Below, one piece after another: positions 20,301 to 23,416 of a DNA stretch of 23,416 nt. Source of the DNA: Haplosporangium gracile (taxonomy: Eukaryota > Mortierellomycota > Mortierellomycetes > Mortierellales > Mortierellaceae); contig JAAAUF010000667.1 of the NCBI GenBank assembly GCA_015499985.1, positions 1 to 23,416 on the forward strand, written 5' to 3'. The translations under genes and the position numbers were made by a program. The notes beneath the pieces were generated by a model. It ran no database searches. It was not told the DNA's origin and saw nothing but the letters and a program-made list of their open reading frames with translations. Within the stretch, counting starts at the first letter, position 1, and each line of letters opens with the position of its first letter.

Positions 20301-21674
20301 TGCTGTCAGTATAGTGGGGTGGAGGACATAAAGCAGGCAAGTAAGGCAAAGAGAGGTACAGAAGAACGACAAGATGAGATGACCGCCGCCTTGTCTATTT
20401 CTTTGTTTCTCTGGTCACGGCTCACACTCACAAAAGATTTCGTCAACGTCATATCTTCCCTGCAACGACTGCTGTCTGTTTTTGTCCTTTTTGTCCCACC
20501 CTCCCTGAAAAAGCAATTTTTCTCTTTCAAAAAAAAGGTCCATTCGCCAACGGTTTCCTTTCACACCTTTTGATCGGACCAGTCATTTGTTTGACCTTTC
20601 TTTTTTCGCCGTTCTTGGCAGCTCACACGAGTGTTTTCAATACGTCAATCATCATTCGAGGAAAAACCGAAAAGTTTTTTTTTGAAGTTGTTTTTATTTT
20701 GAGAAATCGTCATTTACTACACTCCAGAATACATCATACACATCTACGCGTGAAAAAAAAAACTTACCTTTTTACATACTATGACAAGGCCTGCCACACT
20801 AGTTAATGCAGGAGGTCATTCTGCATACATATCGCCACCTTGCATTGCCACGCATTGGTCCACTTGTCGCCGTACAATAGTCACTTGTCCAAATTGGCAC
20901 CTTGGGTCCGGGAGTCGTAGAATATTCACACTAGAGATCTGAACGCACAAGAATGTAAACAAAAAAATGTTAGTTTTCTATGCTTCTTTTTTCCATTTTG
21001 GATCTCAGAGGGGGATACAGATCGAACTAAAGGAAAGGTGCTTTGAGCATGTGTCAGATTTAACTTCATCTCATGAGGAACGTATTTTGTCCTTAAACGA
21101 GCTGGGTTAAAGTAGCATATTGTTGTCATCTTATTGATGCTGCAAAGCGGATAGAGGGAGGGGGATGGTGTGAAGAAATGAGGAAGAGAGCATAAAATGG
21201 GCCCTGATGCATACCTTGCGTGTTGAAGATCGCGTATCCTTGGAGAGATGTGTGAGCTTGAGTGACAAATCAGAGATAGACGGGAGGACGGGATCATCGA
21301 TCGACGGATGTGTAAATGCGGAAGGAATGGCCACTGATAGAGGTAGTTATCAAATGCCTGTTGTTCTTGACAGGGATGGATGGAAGACAAGCATCCGCTG
21401 GTGGATGGATGGATGGATCGATCAGGTCAGATCAGCGGCAGGAGGGATGGATGGACGGCATTTTGGGTGGTGTATGCGAGGGAAGAAGAGTGAGGAAGGG
21501 CAAGCTGGCGCGCGAAAATATCTTTTTTATACTATAATTTCACGTGATGTGGTGCATCTTTTTCGCTCTTCGGAGTCCAAAGAACTCATAGATCAAAAAT
21601 GTAAGTACAAGAGTCTTTTTGATTTCTTTTATTTTCTCGATGATCAACAGCACCGGACATACATACATATCCTT
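20301..21674. other. Intergenic region between PTC7-type and enoyl-CoA isomerase genes
   Basis: No gene is supported. A 154-codon minus-strand frame (20926-21390) lacks recognisable features and overlaps a microsatellite. T- and A-runs occur near 20676 and 20753. CACGTG occurs at 21541-21546 in the context TCACGTGATG, the same ten bases as inside the MITE-like element. Confidence 0.4.
21370..21460. repeat. Imperfect GGAT tetranucleotide microsatellite
   Basis: Clusters of GGAT/ATGG units (for example four units at about 21402-21418 and again near 21445-21455) are interrupted by short unique stretches. Confidence 0.75.
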
Positions 21675-23313
21675 TTACAACTTGGCCTTCTCCTTACGAT
21701 CGTTCTTGGCCACTATCATACCACAACAGCAAAAAGGGTTTGTTCGTTAGCAACCATAATCCCGCAGATGCACACGACTTTCCGATTAAAAAATAAAGAA
21801 AAGAACAAAAACTTACTCATAAACTCGACAATGGCGTTTGCTGACTCCTCAGAGGCCATTCTCTGGCCCAAAAGGATCATCTCCTTAGTATTGACTTCCT
21901 CCAAGAACTTCAAGTCGTGCTCACGGATCAAGCGCTTGGTATCCTTCATGGCCTGAGGGGGGTATTTGGCAGCAACAGTAGCAGCCTTGAGGACCTCCTC
22001 TATGAATGTCTCCTTGGGGAAGATTCTTGCAACCATACCAGCCTCTTTCATCTCCTCTGCCGTAAACTTGCGACCCATCAACTATTTTGGTTGAAGAAAT
22101 GTAATGAACATGTTAATGGTCTAGCTCAACTACATCGAGCTGAACTCGCTTCTATTCATGATTAATGTGAGTATCTGTTGACGTGTTGCTTACCAACATC
22201 TCGTTGGCGCGAGAGTATCCCATGATGCTATAGTATGTATGATTATTCAGGAAAAGAAATGTTAGCTGCTGTGTCCTGACTGCCATGAACGCTGATGGTG
22301 GGTACGAAGGCGCAAAGTCTCACCGAGGGAAGAGAATTGAGGAGCAAGCCTCAGCGCAGAAACCTATATTCAGTTTCCGAGGGGATGTATAATGTGAGTA
22401 ATTAAGTGCTTCCTTGTAATCGACAACGCCATTGAATGCTGTAGAAAAGACAGTTGAGGCGTACCGAGCTGCATGAAAGGAGTGTTGAAGGTGGCGTCGG
22501 GGACGGTGTAGATGACATCGCAGATAGCGGATGAAGTGACTCCGAATCCGATGACAGGGCCTTGCAAGGAGAAAATATGCGATGAATCAAGTTAGTTCTC
22601 TGTGTTGTAACTGACAAAGGGATCGGGTTCGAGGTAACGGGAGATCAATTGTCGGTATGAATGGCCAATGTGTGTGCTGTCGTTGATTGTGTGTTTGTTG
22701 TATCTTGTATGGATACGTATGTAGAAAGTTGTGTGTTGTGTTATGTGTTGTGTATGTTGCTGCTGCCCCTCTGCCGATCGGCTGGTGGATTTGAGTTTTC
22801 CCCTCTTGACATAGGATTGTGGGAGAAGAATTTCTCCATGATCCGGGAAATGTATTATTTTTTCGATCAGATTTGTTGTCTGTCGGCTGGGCGCACTTCC
22901 TCTTTGTTTGTTCTGTCGGCTGTTTACCGTTACGCTGGTGTGACCCTGGTTTTACTTTTCTGTGTTCCTGTCCAACTAAAAGGAAAAGGAGATTGCACTC
23001 CCACACTTCTGTATGGTATGCACACACACAAAAGAGCCTTCATTTGGTTCGGCACGCAGACAGGTCCTTTCTGCCTGTTCCTTTCGCCCGAGAGAGCTGA
23101 AGAGGCTGGCAGCTGTTACTTCTCCCTCTCTCGGTCCAATGTTCATATACTCCGGATATGTCGGTTGCAATGAATGCATGCCTCCATATACTGGATCCCA
23201 ACAATTGAATGTGTATCGGTCATAATGACTGTCTCGTAATGATACGACTGTGCATACCTTGAATAGCAGCAATGATCAACTTGGGAAAGTTAATCAACTC
23301 ACGGACAACCTTC
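21675..23313 (-). CDS. Peroxisomal 3,2-trans-enoyl-CoA isomerase (ECI2-like), 5' part outside window
   Basis: Exons seen, in coding order: 23313-23258, 22560-22465, 22363-22324, 22227-22194, 22081-21817 and 21712-21675. All join in phase; the 5' exons lie beyond the window. Crotonase-fold enoyl-CoA isomerases shift double bonds of unsaturated fatty acyl-CoAs so that beta-oxidation can proceed. The visible part runs NFPKLIIAAIQGPVIGFGV, then the TFNTPFMQLG loop, the AEACSS segment with the glutamate that aligns with the ECI2-type catalytic residue, FPRIMGYSRANEML, GRKFTAEEM and a helical C-terminus. It ends in AKL, a canonical peroxisomal targeting signal type 1. Several exons are very small (34, 38, 40 and 56 bases) and one intron is about 700 bases. 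The possible alternative is a general enoyl-CoA hydratase; the overall pattern favours ECI2. Confidence 0.9.
22561..23257 (-). other. Long intron of the enoyl-CoA isomerase gene with CA-rich tract
   Basis: This 697-base intron begins GTATGC and ends TTGCAAG. The transcribed strand is rich in ACACAAC-type repeats at about 22655-22765. The phase-1 join gives AAIQGPVIG, matching the crotonase family, so no exon needs to be assumed inside. Confidence 0.8.
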
Positions 23314-23416
23314 CTACAATGTGTCCGGTTGAACAAAAAGTAAGGATTAAGAAAGGATCAATATGGTGGTTTTCTTCATTTAGGAAGAAAAAGTGATAAT
23401 AAAAAATGCCGGCATT

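Noticed and set aside
20926..21390. 154-codon minus-strand frame between the PTC7-type and isomerase genes
   Set aside because: It overlaps a GGAT microsatellite and has no recognisable content.
22615..22640. GGGTTCGAGGT resembling a tRNA B-box
   Set aside because: No acceptor stem or A-box at proper spacing; it lies inside an intron of the isomerase gene.

Overview
The window looks like nuclear DNA of a filamentous, early-diverging fungus. Short GT-AG introns with CTAAC-type branch sites, polyQ/polySer tracts, CT-rich leaders before start codons and standard eukaryotic housekeeping genes support this. The overall style fits Mortierellomycotina (Mortierella and relatives), but that placement is an inference from protein character, not a search. 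A run of 10 N at 12877-12886 marks an assembly gap outside any coding exon.

Left half (plus strand, about 1.3-12.6 kb): three paralogous genes for single-pass membrane proteins lie in the same orientation (A 1572-3684, B 4176-6519, C 10163-12590). Each has an N-terminal ectodomain of about 300-350 residues rich in beta-strand-like and kelch-like segments, one transmembrane helix, a basic stop-transfer cluster and a long disordered tail (polySer and proline-rich in A, polyQ in B and C). None has a recognisable signal peptide. B and C share an intron that A lacks and a conserved C-terminus ending in PHKAELLE. Between B and C lies a small gene (D, 8439-8970) for a secreted protein with a signal peptide and a Kex2-type KR site. 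An unassigned promoter-like segment with a splice donor lies at 7072-7251, and a MITE-like element with perfect 41-bp inverted repeats lies upstream of C.

Middle (12.6-15.5 kb): no convincing gene. It is rich in homopolymers and holds a second small inverted-repeat element flanked by 13-bp direct repeats.

Right half (minus strand): three multi-exon housekeeping genes. These are the shared alpha subunit of protein farnesyltransferase/geranylgeranyltransferase I (15509-17148, 5 exons, 357 aa), a mitochondrial PTC7-type PP2C phosphatase (17678-20069, 4 exons, 502 aa), and the 3' part of a peroxisomal enoyl-CoA isomerase (21675 to beyond the window edge) ending in the peroxisomal signal AKL. Exon models were built by hand from splice consensus, reading phase and family similarity. 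No transcript or database evidence was available.

The right-hand genes are unrelated housekeeping functions: protein prenylation, mitochondrial dephosphorylation and peroxisomal fatty-acid oxidation. The left-hand cluster is the unusual part: a tandem, diverging family of apparent cell-surface proteins of unknown function with a secreted peptide gene inside it.
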